Positions 1 to 8,594 of a stretch of 64,000 nt of DNA are shown here, piece by piece; positions within the stretch are counted from its first letter, which is position 1, and every line of letters starts with the position of its first letter. The position numbers and the translations under genes were made by a program. The DNA lies in NCBI RefSeq assembly GCF_002904295.1, contig NZ_PPHG01000083.1:1-64000 (forward strand), in the 5' to 3' direction. The notes beneath the pieces were generated by a model, which saw nothing but the letters and a program-made list of their open reading frames with translations, did not search any database and had not been told where the DNA came from. The DNA comes from Amycolatopsis sp. CA-128772. GTDB taxonomy: Bacteria; Actinomycetota; Actinomycetes; Mycobacteriales; Pseudonocardiaceae.

Positions 1-195
1 CGGTGGCGGCTGCTGCGGCGGCGGCTGGCGGCGGCCCGGCTGCGACGCGCGCGGGGGCCCGTCCCCTCGCTGCGGGGGCGGCGGGCCTTCGCGCCGAGGA
101 CGACCCGCACGCTCGGGTGGTAAGCCCGGCTCTCTCTCCAACGCGTGCCCAATCCTCGGTGCTCGTCTCCGGTGCCGCGGCCGGGTGCCGCGCAC
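1..195 (-). CDS. murJ: Probable N-terminus of lipid II flippase MurJ (partial)
   Basis: An open frame on the minus strand runs off the left edge. Its first codons could be GTG at 195 or TTG at 141. The visible residues are rich in Arg, Pro and Gln (for example RQPPPQQPPP) and contain no membrane segment, as expected for the variable cytoplasmic N-tail of actinobacterial MurJ/MviN. The assignment rests on synteny: in actinobacteria the order pcnA, NUDIX hydrolase, DUF6049, MviN is conserved next to the replication origin, and this frame sits directly downstream of the DUF6049 gene. No MurJ core motif is inside the window, so another Pro-rich N-terminus cannot be excluded. Confidence 0.5.
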   Translation of the reverse strand, partial: MRGTRPRHRRRAPRIGHALEREPGLPPERAGRPRREGPPPPQRGDGPPRASQPGRRQPPPQQPPP

Positions 196-244
196 GTGCG
201 GACCAAGGGTAATCGTGAACGGCTCGGAGCACGCGAAGGCCGAG

Positions 245-2401
245 CTATCCGTCGATGACGTCCCGCCCGGCGCGGGCCTCCTTCAGCCGTCGGTAGATGC
301 GCCGGGAGGCGAGCAGAAGCAGGGCCACACCTGCGGCGACGGTCGCGATGATGGTGATCGCGCCGTACTCGGTGGACGTCAGTTCGAACCGCGCGGATGA
401 CCCGAGCGGGGTACCGGTGGGCGTGCTCAACGACACATCGACGCTGAACCGGCCGGCCCGCAGCGCCTCGACCGGGAGGAAGTAGTTCTTGCCGCCGCTG
501 GCCGGGAAGTACCAGTCCTTGGCGTCCTCCGGGCGCAGGCCGGTGTTGTTGTTCAGGGTGAACCGGGCGTTGATGCCGACCGGCAGGTCGTTGCTCACGT
601 ACACCGGCAGCGGCGAGTTGCCGGACGCCAGCGCGATGGTCTGCTTCGGCTGCGAGACGGTCACCCGCCCGCTGATCGCCGCCAGCTCGGCCTGGGCGTT
701 CGTGGTCGCCGCGTCCGCGGGCAGCCCGCGCCACGCCGTGGACGCACCACGCAGCTCGGCCAGCCGGACCGGCTCGACGACGTCGTCCGGTTTCACCCGT
801 TTGGTGGGGTCGACCTGCATCGCGGACGCCAGCCCGGTGGCCTGAACGTTGAGCGTCGAAAGCGTCGCGACGACGCCCGCATCGACGCCGGCGGCCGGGT
901 CCTGGCCGCTGTCGCCGACCGCGCCGGAGGCCGCCGGGTCGGTGGCGAGCAGCGACGACAGCCCGGTCGCGGTGACCAGGCCCGCGTCCAGGAAGTCGCC
1001 GACCTGCCGCAGGTAGGTGGTGAACTCCTCGGCCGAGGCGTCCCAGCGCCGCGGCGGCGCGACCAGCAGGTGGTTCGGCCGCTGCTGCCCGGCCGGCTGG
1101 CCCAGCCCGGCGCGGAAGGCGAGCGCGCCGAGCCCGTTCTGGCTGGCGACCGCCCGTTCGGTGGTGGCGGGCACGGTGACCGAGTCCGGCACGCTCGGCA
1201 CGCCGGTCATCGCGGCGGAGATCAGCGAGTCGGTCGGCTGGACGCGGACGGTGCTGCCCTGCACGGTGACCCCGCCGCCGGCCGCGGCGGGCGCGAGCTT
1301 GCCCGCGTCCGCGAGCACGGTCCGCACGCCGGCCTCGGTGAGCGCGGTGAGCACCGACGCGCTGGGCGTGCCGTCCGGCCAGAGCACGCCGGCCTGCGGG
1401 GTGACGCCGGTCAGCTGCTGGATGGTCGCGGCCCCGGTGGCCGCGCGGGTGACCAGGCCGGCGTCGCCGGGGCGGATGCGGGTGAGCGCGTCGAGGTCGG
1501 CGTCGGCGAACGGCAGCGCCACCACGCAGCGGCTGCCGACCAGCGAGCGGACCGCCGCGAGCCACGCCTTCGCGGCGTCGACGCCCTTGCCGTCGACGTT
1601 GCCCGATTCCGTGTGGACGAGGTAGCCGCGGCTCATCGCGTCGACGGTGGCGAGCAGGTCCGGGTCGAGCGCGAAGCACATCGACTTCGCCAGGTCCGAG
1701 TTGGTCCGCGCGGCCGCCGTGGCCGCCGTGACCAGCGCGTTCAGCCGGCCGTCGGCGCTGATCTCGCCGGCCATCCGGTCGTCGGCCAGCACCAGCGGGC
1801 TGCCGTACGGCGACGCGTAAACGTGCGGGACGTTGCCGGTCAGCGGCCAGAGCAGGGTCATGCTCGGCGCGCCGGACCGGCTGCTGGCCTGCTTGCCCGG
1901 GCCGGCCAGCACCGGCATCAGCATGCTGACCGCGCCGAGCCGCGCGGGCCCGCCGAACTCCGGCGTGCCGTTCACGTTCACCAGCAGGGGGTAGACGCCG
2001 GGCCGGCTGAACCGCTCGGCCCGTGCCCCGGTCAGCGGGACGGTGATGTTCAGCGGGGCGCTCTGCCCCGGCTCCAGCGCCTCGGCGACCGGCGTGAAGT
2101 CGGTCAGCGGGGTGTCCTTGATGACCGCGCCGGCCAGCACGTCGCCGACCCCGCGTTCGGTCGTCGCCCGGTCGCCGACCTGCAGCCGCACCTGCGGCCG
2201 GTTGACCTTCCGGTCGCCGGTGTTGGTCACCGTGCCGGTGACGGTCAGCGTCGTCGCCGAGCTGGTGATCACGCGCGGGCCGAGCCCGGTCAGGTCGACG
2301 CGCAGGCGGGCACCCGCCTCCGCCTGGGCCACCGAGGCTCCGGCTAGGGCGGGGACGGCCAGGAAGAGGACGGAAAGGAACGCTGCGGCGAACCGCTTCA
2401 C
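245..2401 (-). CDS. DUF6049 family membrane-anchored extracytoplasmic protein
   Basis: The protein has 718 residues. A signal peptide covers residues 1-28 (hydrophobic core AAAFLSVLFLAVPALAG). A large extracytoplasmic body follows, and a single C-terminal membrane span (IATVAAGVALLLLASRR) is followed by basic residues. This is the layout of the M. tuberculosis Rv3909 family, which lies between mutT4 and mviN. The function is unknown; the position beside murJ suggests a role in envelope assembly (inference). The start overlaps the end of the NUDIX gene by 4 bases, so the two are probably translationally coupled and co-transcribed with the putative murJ. Confidence 0.85.
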   Translation of the reverse strand: MKRFAAAFLSVLFLAVPALAGASVAQAEAGARLRVDLTGLGPRVITSSATTLTVTGTVTNTGDRKVNRPQVRLQVGDRATTERGVGDVLAGAVIKDTPLTDFTPVAEALEPGQSAPLNITVPLTGARAERFSRPGVYPLLVNVNGTPEFGGPARLGAVSMLMPVLAGPGKQASSRSGAPSMTLLWPLTGNVPHVYASPYGSPLVLADDRMAGEISADGRLNALVTAATAAARTNSDLAKSMCFALDPDLLATVDAMSRGYLVHTESGNVDGKGVDAAKAWLAAVRSLVGSRCVVALPFADADLDALTRIRPGDAGLVTRAATGAATIQQLTGVTPQAGVLWPDGTPSASVLTALTEAGVRTVLADAGKLAPAAAGGGVTVQGSTVRVQPTDSLISAAMTGVPSVPDSVTVPATTERAVASQNGLGALAFRAGLGQPAGQQRPNHLLVAPPRRWDASAEEFTTYLRQVGDFLDAGLVTATGLSSLLATDPAASGAVGDSGQDPAAGVDAGVVATLSTLNVQATGLASAMQVDPTKRVKPDDVVEPVRLAELRGASTAWRGLPADAATTNAQAELAAISGRVTVSQPKQTIALASGNSPLPVYVSNDLPVGINARFTLNNNTGLRPEDAKDWYFPASGGKNYFLPVEALRAGRFSVDVSLSTPTGTPLGSSARFELTSTEYGAITIIATVAAGVALLLLASRRIYRRLKEARAGRDVIDG

Positions 2402-2952
2402 TCGGGGGCTCCCTCAGGGGCGTGCTCGTCTCGTCCGTGGACGTCCGGGCGCGCGAAAAGTTCCTTGAACATCTGGCTGGCCTTCCGGACGAGCTTGCGC
2501 TCGTCGGAGTAGGCGAGTTTGGTCTCCAGCTCGGCCAGCGGGACCCAGGCCACCTCAGTGACCTCGACGTCTTCGTCGGACAGCTCGCCGCCGAGCGATT
2601 CGAGCAGGAAGTGGTGCACGGTCTTGTGGATGCGCCGCTTCTCGGCCACGAACCAGTAGTCGATGGTGCCCAGTGGCCGCAGGACGCGCGCGGAGATGCC
2701 GGTTTCCTCCTTCACCTCGCGCACCGCCGTCTGTTCCACCGTCTCACCGTCCTCGATGTGGCCCTTGGGCAGCGACCACAGCAGTCTGCCGTGCCGGTCG
2801 AGCCGGCCGATCAGCACCGCCTGTTCGCGCTCCGCGTCCACCACGAGGCCACCGGCCGACGTTTCGTCGACCGTGGTCAGGCGCCTGCCGCGTTGACGCC
2901 TCCGCCGCCTGCGCGGCTTCGAGGCGCCGGGGCGGCCGGCTGATCCAGACAT
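2398..2952 (-). CDS. NUDIX hydrolase (MutT4-like)
   Basis: The protein has 184 residues. The N-terminal 25 residues are very basic (KPRRRRRRQRGRR). A NUDIX fold follows with a complete NUDIX box around residues 83-105 (GHIEDGETV then REVKEETG), providing the acidic metal-binding residues. The family hydrolyses nucleoside diphosphates linked to another moiety; the exact substrate cannot be read from the sequence. It is the first gene of a minus-strand operon with the DUF6049 gene and diverges from pcnA across about 100 bases. This matches the mutT4-pcnA pair near the mycobacterial origin. The basic N-tail might bind nucleic acid (inference). Confidence 0.85.
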   Translation of the reverse strand: MSGSAGRPGASKPRRRRRRQRGRRLTTVDETSAGGLVVDAEREQAVLIGRLDRHGRLLWSLPKGHIEDGETVEQTAVREVKEETGISARVLRPLGTIDYWFVAEKRRIHKTVHHFLLESLGGELSDEDVEVTEVAWVPLAELETKLAYSDERKLVRKASQMFKELFARPDVHGRDEHAPEGAPE

Positions 2953-3053
2953 GCTGCGATGCTAGAGCAAACGGTTGCCCCGGTAGGCTGGCTCTCCGTG
3001 TCCGTGTCCGGCGGTGCCTGCAGCTATCGCACCTGGAACGTAGTGGGATTTTC

Positions 3054-4490
3054 GTGAACGACGTGGTCGATGAGCAGGTGGTGGGGCTGATGGAGGTCTC
3101 TCCCCTGGCGGAGGAGCTGGCGGAAAGGTTCGCCAGGGCGGGGCACCGCCTGTACCTCGTGGGCGGCAGCGTCCGCGACGCGCTGCTCGGCCGGCAGTCC
3201 GGCGACCTCGACTTCACCACCGACGCGCGGCCGGACCGGGTCCTGAAGATCGTCAGCGGCTGGGGCGACGCGGTCTGGGACGTCGGGATCGCCTTCGGCA
3301 CGGTCGGCGTGACGAAGAAGGGCATGCAGCTCGAGATCACGACGTTCCGCGCGGACAGCTACGACCGCGTCGGCCGCAATCCCGAGGTCACCTTCGGCGA
3401 CAGCATCGAGGGCGACCTGCTGCGCCGCGACTTCACGGTCAACGCGATGGCCGTCGAGCTGGCGTCCAAGACGTTCATCGACCCGCACGACGGCCTGAGC
3501 GCCCTGAAAGAGCGGGTCCTGGACACGCCGGCGACGCCGCAGGAGTCGTTCGCCGACGACCCGCTGCGGATGCTGCGGGCCGCCCGGTTCGCCGCGCAGC
3601 TGGGCTTCGCCGCCGCGCCGCGGGTGGTCGACGCGATGACGTCGATGGCCGCGGAGATCGACCGGATCACCGCCGAGCGGGTGCAGGCCGAGCTGTCGAA
3701 GCTGCTGCTGGCCGACGACCCGCGCCCCGGCCTGGAGCTGCTGGTCGACACCGGGCTGGCCGACCGGGTGCTGCCGGAGGTGCCCGGGATGCGGCTGGCG
3801 ATCGACGAGCACCACCAGCACAAGGACGTCTACCAGCACTCCCTCACCGTGCTGGCCCAGGCGATCGACCTGGAGAAGACGCACGAGCCGACGTCCGGGC
3901 CGGACCTGGTCCTGCGGCTCGCGGCGCTGCTGCACGACGTCGGCAAGCCGGCGACGCGGGAGTTCCAGCCGGGCGGTGGGGTGAGCTTCCACCACCACGA
4001 GGTGGTCGGCGCGCGGATGGCCCGCAAACGTTTGCGGGCGCTGAAGTTCTCGAAGGAGATCATCGACGACGTCTCCCAGCTCGTGTTCCTCCACCTGCGG
4101 TTCCACGGCTACGGCAAGGGCGAGTGGACGGACTCGGCGGTCCGCCGGTACGTGACCGACGCCGGGCCGCTGCTGGCCCGGCTGCACAAGCTGGTCCGCG
4201 CCGACTGCACGACCCGCAACCGCCGGAAGGCGGCCGCGCTGCAGGCGACCTACGACGACCTCGAGACCCGGATCGCCGCGCTCAAGGCCAAGGAGGACCT
4301 CGACCGCGTGCGGCCGGACCTCAACGGCGAGCAGATCATGGCGCTGCTCGGCCTCCAGCCGGGGCCGGACGTCGGCAAGGCGTGGAAGTTCCTCAAGGAG
4401 CTGCGCCTGGACCGCGGGCCGCTGGAGCACGACGAGGCCGTCGCCGAGCTGAAGAAGTGGGCCGCGGAAAACGGCGTCGGGGACGCGTGA
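3054..4490 (+). CDS. pcnA: CCA tRNA nucleotidyltransferase
   Basis: The product adds or repairs the 3' CCA end of tRNAs. The protein has 478 residues when started at the GTG at 3054; an ATG at 3090 in the same frame is an alternative. The class II nucleotidyltransferase head shows LVGGSVRDALLGR near residue 35, the metal-binding pair in DLDF, and RRDFTVNAMA. The tail carries an HD domain (HDVGKPATR, then HHHEVVGARMARKR), as in M. tuberculosis PcnA, which has a similar length. The open frame extends far upstream, but the upstream part lies over the divergent NUDIX gene and is not family-like. A histidine kinase gene follows after three bases. Confidence 0.93.
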   Translation: MNDVVDEQVVGLMEVSPLAEELAERFARAGHRLYLVGGSVRDALLGRQSGDLDFTTDARPDRVLKIVSGWGDAVWDVGIAFGTVGVTKKGMQLEITTFRADSYDRVGRNPEVTFGDSIEGDLLRRDFTVNAMAVELASKTFIDPHDGLSALKERVLDTPATPQESFADDPLRMLRAARFAAQLGFAAAPRVVDAMTSMAAEIDRITAERVQAELSKLLLADDPRPGLELLVDTGLADRVLPEVPGMRLAIDEHHQHKDVYQHSLTVLAQAIDLEKTHEPTSGPDLVLRLAALLHDVGKPATREFQPGGGVSFHHHEVVGARMARKRLRALKFSKEIIDDVSQLVFLHLRFHGYGKGEWTDSAVRRYVTDAGPLLARLHKLVRADCTTRNRRKAAALQATYDDLETRIAALKAKEDLDRVRPDLNGEQIMALLGLQPGPDVGKAWKFLKELRLDRGPLEHDEAVAELKKWAAENGVGDA

Positions 4491-4493
4491 GCC

Positions 4494-5801
4494 GTGGCGG
4501 GCGGGGGCAGCTTCCTGGTGGCGCTGCTGAGGCGCGGTGCCCCCGCGATCGCCGCCGCCACGAGTGAGCTGCCCGCCGAGATCGCCGACCCGGCGCCGAT
4601 GCACGCGCTGCGGCGGATCTCCCGGATGTCCGGCCCGATCGACCCCACCGAGCGCGACGGCCTGCTGCTGCGCGCGACCCGGTACGTCGTGCTCATCCCC
4701 CTGGCGTACCGGCTGCTCGCGGTGCCGGGCCAGTTCGGCGTCTACGCCCTCCAGCACGGCGCGACCGGGCTGCTGCCGGTCGGGGTGTTCACGCTCCTGT
4801 CGGTGGCGCTGAACGTCATCGGCCTCCGCTGGATGTTCCGCTCGGCGCCGTTCCGCGGCCGCGACGCCGGGAAGCTGCTGGCCGTCGACCTGACCTTCAC
4901 GGTGGTTTCGCCGCTGCTCATCGCGCTGACCGTGCCGAACCCGGCGTACTTCGACGCGCTGGCGGTCACCAGCGTCCACCTCTACGGCGAGGCCGGCCTG
5001 CTGACGCTCGCGCTGGGCCTGCCGAGCGGCGTGGTGTTCGGGCTGCTCGGCTTCCCGCTCCGGATGCTGGCGAACTGGTTCAACACCGGCGGGTTCCTGG
5101 TCCCGGCCGCCTTCTCGACGTACTCGATCCTGCTCGCGGAGCTGTTCCTGGCCACCGCCGCGCTGGTGCTGACCGGCCTCGGCACCCGGCTGGCGCTGGC
5201 CTACGGCACCCGCAACGGGCGGCTCGCCGAGCGCGCCCAGCAGCACCGGAGGCTGCACGACACCGTGCTGCAGACCCTGGAAGCGATGGCGCTGTCCGGG
5301 CCCGGCGACGCCGAAGAACGGCTGGTCGAGATCCAGCGGCTGGCCCGGGCCCAGGCGATGGAGATCCGGCAGACGATCGAGTCGGCGGCGTCCGAACGGG
5401 CCGAGGCCGGCGCGCGGCCGCTGGGCGAGAAGCTCGCCGCGCTCGCCGCCGAGATGGCCCGCGACGGCTTGCGTGCCCAGCTCGTGGTGGCCGAGCTGGA
5501 CGACGACACGCTGTCGGAGGTCCGCCAGATCGCCATCCGCGACGCCGTCCGCGAGGCGATGCGGAACACGATGAAGCACTCCGGCACCGACCGGGTCGTG
5601 GTCCGCGTCGAGGAGCGCGACGGCGGCATCGCGGTGATCACCCGCGACCACGGCAGCGGCTTCAGCGCGGCCGACCACCCGGCCGGGTTCGGCATCAGCG
5701 AGTCCATCACCGCGCGGCTGGCCGAGGTCGGCGGGACGTCGCTGGTGGAGTCGGGACTCGCCGGGGGTGGCACGCGAGTGACGTTGTGGGTCCCGTTCTG
5801 A
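4494..5801 (+). CDS. Orphan membrane sensor histidine kinase, NarL-system type
   Basis: The 435-residue protein starts at a GTG three bases after pcnA. It has about five hydrophobic segments between residues 60 and 230. A dimerisation/phosphoacceptor segment follows with HDTVLQTLEAM near residue 258. A C-terminal HATPase_c domain carries an N-box-like REAMRNTMKHSG and a glycine box with RDHGSGF and GFGISESI. No response regulator is adjacent, so the partner is unknown. Starts further in (ATG before SGPIDPTERDG) are possible. The end is 12 bases from a methyltransferase gene, so pcnA, kinase and methyltransferase may form one transcript. Confidence 0.8.
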   Translation: MAGGGSFLVALLRRGAPAIAAATSELPAEIADPAPMHALRRISRMSGPIDPTERDGLLLRATRYVVLIPLAYRLLAVPGQFGVYALQHGATGLLPVGVFTLLSVALNVIGLRWMFRSAPFRGRDAGKLLAVDLTFTVVSPLLIALTVPNPAYFDALAVTSVHLYGEAGLLTLALGLPSGVVFGLLGFPLRMLANWFNTGGFLVPAAFSTYSILLAELFLATAALVLTGLGTRLALAYGTRNGRLAERAQQHRRLHDTVLQTLEAMALSGPGDAEERLVEIQRLARAQAMEIRQTIESAASERAEAGARPLGEKLAALAAEMARDGLRAQLVVAELDDDTLSEVRQIAIRDAVREAMRNTMKHSGTDRVVVRVEERDGGIAVITRDHGSGFSAADHPAGFGISESITARLAEVGGTSLVESGLAGGGTRVTLWVPF

Positions 5802-5813
5802 TATTCCCTGAAC

Positions 5814-6665
5814 ATGACCTCGATCGAGCTGCTCGCCGACGCTCTCGCCGCCTACCGCTCCGGTGACCGCGACCAGGCCGCCGAACTCGCCGCCCACGCC
5901 GGGCTGGCCGGCTCCACGCTGGCCGACGAACTGCGGACCTACCTGACCGGCGACGGCTCGGCGCCGGTGTACGACCAGCCGAGCGCGTTCACGGCGTTCA
6001 TCCGCGGCGGCGGCAACGTCGAGCTGTACCGGGCGCTGAGCGCCGAGCTGGCCGCCCGCTACGACGCCGGCAAACCGGAGTCGCTGCTCGACCTCGGCTG
6101 CGGTGACGGCCTCGCCGTGGTGCCCGCGCTGGAGCAGGCGTCGCACCTCCCGCCGCGGATCGACCTGGTCGAACCGTCGGCCGCGCTGCTCGAGGGCGTC
6201 CACGAGCGGGTGCCGTCGGCCCAGTGCTGGCAGTCGACGGCCCAGGACTTCCTGGCCCGCGACGACCTCGGCTGGGACTTCGTGCAGTCGACGTTCGCGC
6301 TGCAGTCCATCGAGCCGGAGCAGCGCGCCGAGGTGCTGCGGGCGCTGCAGCCGCGCACCGCGACGCTGGTGCTCGCCGAGTTCGACGTCCCCGAATTCGA
6401 GGAAGGCTCGCCGGAGCACCTCCGGTCGCTCGTCGAACGCTACGAGCGGGGCGTGGCCGAGTACGGCGAAGACGCCACCCTGGTCGCGCAGGGTTTCCTG
6501 CTGCCCGTGCTGCTCGGGATCGTCTCCGGGCAGCAGCGGACGAACTGGGAGCACCCGGCGCCGGTCTGGGCCGAGCAGCTCAAGACGGCGGGCTTCACCG
6601 AGGTCGACGTCACCCCGCTCGCCGACTACTGGTGGTCGCCCGCCGTCCTGATCACTGCCTGCTGA
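5814..6665 (+). CDS. Class I SAM-dependent methyltransferase
   Basis: The protein has 283 residues. The SAM-binding motif I is clear (LLDLGCGDGLAVVPAL near residue 92), followed by an acidic end of strand 2 (IDLVEPSAALLEG). The rest is compatible with a Rossmann methyltransferase. The substrate is not identifiable. It closes the plus-strand run behind the orphan kinase. Its 3' end overlaps the 3' end of the convergent TNT-like gene by 14 bases, so no separate terminator fits between them. Confidence 0.8.
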   Translation: MTSIELLADALAAYRSGDRDQAAELAAHAGLAGSTLADELRTYLTGDGSAPVYDQPSAFTAFIRGGGNVELYRALSAELAARYDAGKPESLLDLGCGDGLAVVPALEQASHLPPRIDLVEPSAALLEGVHERVPSAQCWQSTAQDFLARDDLGWDFVQSTFALQSIEPEQRAEVLRALQPRTATLVLAEFDVPEFEEGSPEHLRSLVERYERGVAEYGEDATLVAQGFLLPVLLGIVSGQQRTNWEHPAPVWAEQLKTAGFTEVDVTPLADYWWSPAVLITAC

Positions 6666-8559
6666 GCGAGCCCGTCTCGACGTGCTGGGCGAGCGGCCGG
6701 GGCAGCAGGTAGGCGACCGCGCCGCCCGGCATCCCGCCCCACGGCGCCGTCACGCCGGTCAGCACGCGGATAGCGCGCTGCACCCGGTAGAGCCGCTTCT
6801 CGCGTTCGCGTTCGAACGCCAGCGCCGTCTCGACGAACCGCGAGCCGTCCGCGTGCACCAGGTTGCCGGTCTCGTTGCCGTACCGGACGACCGTGGTGCC
6901 CGGAGGCAGCGTGAGCAGGCGCTTGCCGCGGTAGAAGTTCAACGGCGGTTCGCCGCGCATCGGCAGGATCGGCCAGTCGGCGGGCTGGTCGGACTCCTCC
7001 GCCGGCCGCGGCGGCAGCATCAGCAGGGCGCCGAGGAGGAACCGGGCGGCGTCGCCGAGCGAGCCGAACGCCACCGGCTCGTCCGACGGCGGCCGTGAAA
7101 CCTCCCAGCCGTTCTCGGCGCGGCGCAGCGTCCAGACGCCTTCGGCCGGCACCTCGTGCGCGCCGATCCGGTAGGCCGCCGCCGGGACGCCGTGCTCGGC
7201 GAGCCGCTGCTGGAGCAGCTCCAGCGTCTCCGCGCCCTTCAGGTTCCGCACCTGCTCGCCGCGGGCGACGCGGGTGAGCGCGCGCTCGTCCGGCAGGTCG
7301 GCGGCCGTCTGCGGCGGCCGCGGCTGCCCGAGGACCTCCGCCTCCGCCGTCGCGCGGACGAGCTCCCCGACGAACGGCGGCCGGAATCCGGCCGCGCGCG
7401 CGTGCTCGACCAGCTCCGGCTCCGGCGGCACCCCGTACTTGCGCAGGTAGTGCGGCACGGCGGCGGGCCAGATCCAGGTGCCGTCGGTGTGGAAGGCGTT
7501 CGGCACGTCCGGCTTCGCGCCCGGGCCGCCGAAGAGGTCCGGCAGCGGCGCCGGCCGGTGCAGCGCCACCGGCGCCCGGAACAGGTAGTCGAGCAGGCCG
7601 CGGACCTGGTCCGGCGGCACCGGCGGCCGGTTGACCACCGGCCGTTCGCCTTCGGCGTGCGAGTCGGCGATCCGTGCGTGCCGGAACACGACGTCCAGCG
7701 GTAGCCCGGCCTTCGCGGTCAGCCACGCCGGCATGTGCTTCGACGTCCGCGGGTAGGTCGCCAGCTCCAGCTCGTAGGCCGCGGTCGACGGGCGGCCGCC
7801 GTCGTTGGGCGGCACCCGCCAGTCCGGCTCGCGGTCGGCGTCGAAGTCGAAGTCGAACTGCGATTCGGCGTCGAGCGTGAAGGTGCCCTGGAACCAGGTG
7901 CCGGCCTCGGCCTGGAACATCGCTGCCCGCAGCCGCGCGAAGAGCCCGCCGAGCCGGGGCACCGCGGGCAGCGACACCGACACCGGGCCGTCCTCGTCGC
8001 CGACCGCGCGGACCTCGATCTCCGCGTAGTCCCCGACCTGCCGGAACTGGGCGCCGACCCGGGCCCAGCCGCCGGGCACGGTGTGTAGCAGCGTCCGGCC
8101 GATGGCGCGCAGCAGCGCGTTCTGGTCGCCGGTGCCCGGCTGCGGCCGCGCCTCGGGTGCCTCGGTGAAGTCCAGCCGCGTCTGCCACAGCGCCGTGACC
8201 TGCTTGGCCGGCACGGTGACCGAGAAGTCGGTCAGGCCCAGCTGCGCCGCGCGGGCGGCGTCGTCGCGGACCCAGCGCAGGGTCAGCTCCGGCCGGTCGC
8301 CCGGCGCGACCTCGAACACCTCGCCGTCGTACTCGGCGAAGGTGCGCAGTGTGAACGTCGACGGCACTTCGCTCGCCGGCACCACCCGCGCCGGCCGCCC
8401 GTCGTGCTCCTTGTCGAACCCCTCGGGCGCCTCTTCCTCCGGCAGCACGGACAGCAGCACGGTGCCGTCGGTGGTCGACCGCTGCGCGCGGAAGGTCCCC
8501 TCACCCCACGTCGCGTACAGGCCGTCCGGGCGTTCGGCCACCTCAACCCGGTAACGCAC
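6652..8559 (-). CDS. TNT-like domain protein, copy B (last gene of toxin operon)
   Basis: The protein has 635 residues and starts at GTG 8559 behind GGGGAGG. Three parts are visible. Residues 1-135 are unassigned. About 145-235 resemble the DUF600/YezG immunity fold (AEAGTWFQGTFTLD then FDFDFDADREPDW). Residues 535-630 resemble the tuberculosis necrotizing toxin fold (LPPGTTVVRYGNETGNL, then GVTAPWGGMPGGAVAYLL). The TNT arginine in the xRYG element is kept, but both glutamines of the usual GQPGGGxQ segment are absent, so NAD glycohydrolase activity is doubtful. It is a paralogue of the protein at 13747-15162, with about 130 extra N-terminal residues. No signal peptide is seen. It could be an immunity or chaperone protein or a divergent toxin. 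Confidence 0.65.
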   Translation of the reverse strand: MRYRVEVAERPDGLYATWGEGTFRAQRSTTDGTVLLSVLPEEEAPEGFDKEHDGRPARVVPASEVPSTFTLRTFAEYDGEVFEVAPGDRPELTLRWVRDDAARAAQLGLTDFSVTVPAKQVTALWQTRLDFTEAPEARPQPGTGDQNALLRAIGRTLLHTVPGGWARVGAQFRQVGDYAEIEVRAVGDEDGPVSVSLPAVPRLGGLFARLRAAMFQAEAGTWFQGTFTLDAESQFDFDFDADREPDWRVPPNDGGRPSTAAYELELATYPRTSKHMPAWLTAKAGLPLDVVFRHARIADSHAEGERPVVNRPPVPPDQVRGLLDYLFRAPVALHRPAPLPDLFGGPGAKPDVPNAFHTDGTWIWPAAVPHYLRKYGVPPEPELVEHARAAGFRPPFVGELVRATAEAEVLGQPRPPQTAADLPDERALTRVARGEQVRNLKGAETLELLQQRLAEHGVPAAAYRIGAHEVPAEGVWTLRRAENGWEVSRPPSDEPVAFGSLGDAARFLLGALLMLPPRPAEESDQPADWPILPMRGEPPLNFYRGKRLLTLPPGTTVVRYGNETGNLVHADGSRFVETALAFEREREKRLYRVQRAIRVLTGVTAPWGGMPGGAVAYLLPRPLAQHVETGSLSRQ

Positions 8560-8594
8560 GTTTGTCCTCCCCGTCCCCAGTCATCCCCGAAAAC

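Noticed and set aside
3024..6554. Very long open frame on the minus strand opposite pcnA, the kinase and the methyltransferase
   Set aside because: It is a GC-bias shadow: composition is dominated by Arg, Gly, Ala and Gln, no domain is visible, and the plus strand carries clear families.
6652..8559. Active NAD-degrading TNT toxin
   Set aside because: The TNT-like C-terminus lacks the glutamines expected in the active-site loop and the protein has no export head, so calling it an active toxin is not supported.
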